Shown: positions 5,943 to 6,128 of the stretch, piece after piece
How positions within the stretch are numbered: the stretch's first letter is position 1
Layout: every line of letters begins with the position of its first letter
From: Anaerolineales bacterium
Lineage (GTDB): Bacteria > Chloroflexota > Anaerolineae > 4572-78 > NAK82
Reading direction: 5' to 3'
DNA: 6,128 bases
NCBI GenBank assembly: GCA_024643945.1
Contig: JAHELX010000387.1
Span: 1-6,128, forward strand
Position numbers and translations under genes: made by a program
Notes under the pieces: generated by a model
What the model was told of the DNA's origin: nothing
Databases searched by the model: none
The model's input: only the letters and a program-made list of their open reading frames with translations

Positions 5943-6128
5943 TCATCTACCCCCCAAAGTGCTTTGATCTTCTACCTTGTCCTGAGAGACGACAAGTACT
6001 ATGTACTCATCCAGAGTTGCCTCTTGGTCGCGCCACTGAACGTAGTGCGGATCTGAAATACTGGGGCGGGGCGGCGCTGGCTTGCGCGCCTCAGAATCGA
6101 CCGGATATCCCACCGATATACCGGCGAT
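5943..6128 (-). CDS. Possible 3' end of a convergent gene running off the right edge
   Basis: A minus-strand frame is open from the window edge (6128) through 61 codons to a TGA at 5945-5943, ending 20 nt from the stop of the fusion gene. The product reads like a plausible soluble C-terminus (GYPVDSEARKPAPPRPSISD, then HYVQWRDQ and EYIVLVV), faintly like the tail of nitroreductase-type proteins, where a G-Y-P turn precedes a Pro/Arg-rich stretch. That resemblance is weak. A second minus-strand frame is also open for about 42 codons here, so the openness alone proves little. No terminator is seen between the convergent stops. Confidence 0.35.
   Translation of the reverse strand: MAGISVGYPVDSEARKPAPPRPSISDPHYVQWRDQEATLDEYIVLVVSQDKVEDQSTLGGR

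Noticed and set aside
1..6128. tRNA, rRNA or CRISPR arrays
   Set aside because: No cloverleaf with a TTC-type T-loop, no rRNA-like segments and no regularly spaced direct repeats were seen.

Overview
This window looks like a GC-rich bacterial chromosome segment. It has dense short operons, sigma70-type promoter hexamers and AGGAGG ribosome binding sites. The protein types suggest an uncultured member of the Chloroflexota (Anaerolineae-like): an EtfB/FixA-family ETF subunit with an extended C-terminal half, a FabI-like short-chain reductase, and a membrane-anchored clan GH-A hydrolase. That placement is an impression from family resemblance, not a search result.

Left part, minus strand (1-1764). 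A good promoter (TTGACA, 17 nt, TATCAT) at 1764-1736 drives a short-chain dehydrogenase/reductase of the enoyl reductase type (1691-897). After a 31-nt gap comes an electron transfer flavoprotein beta subunit (865 to beyond the left edge). The pair points to acyl or enoyl thioester redox chemistry. The ETF alpha gene would be expected just outside the window.

Middle (1765-2070). The divergent intergenic region contains a 175-bp, almost fully self-complementary element (1854-2028) bounded by a perfect 9-bp direct repeat, CCCGATTCG. It has the anatomy of a MITE or other non-coding transposon derivative. It ends at the -35 box of the promoter of the next gene. That promoter places the transcription start on or next to the ATG, so the mRNA is probably leaderless.

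Right part, plus strand (2071-5922). A glycoside hydrolase of the GH-A (beta/alpha)8 type, with a transmembrane segment at each end, is followed 144 nt downstream by a 640-residue fusion. The fusion joins an N-terminal galactokinase-like GHMP kinase to a C-terminal GalU-like nucleotidyltransferase. The simplest reading is sugar salvage: free sugar to sugar-1-phosphate to NDP-sugar on one polypeptide. The surface hydrolase may release or trim the glycan. The sugar cannot be identified from sequence. The last ~185 bases may hold the 3' end of a convergent minus-strand gene. The most notable items are the kinase-nucleotidyltransferase fusion and the MITE-like element.
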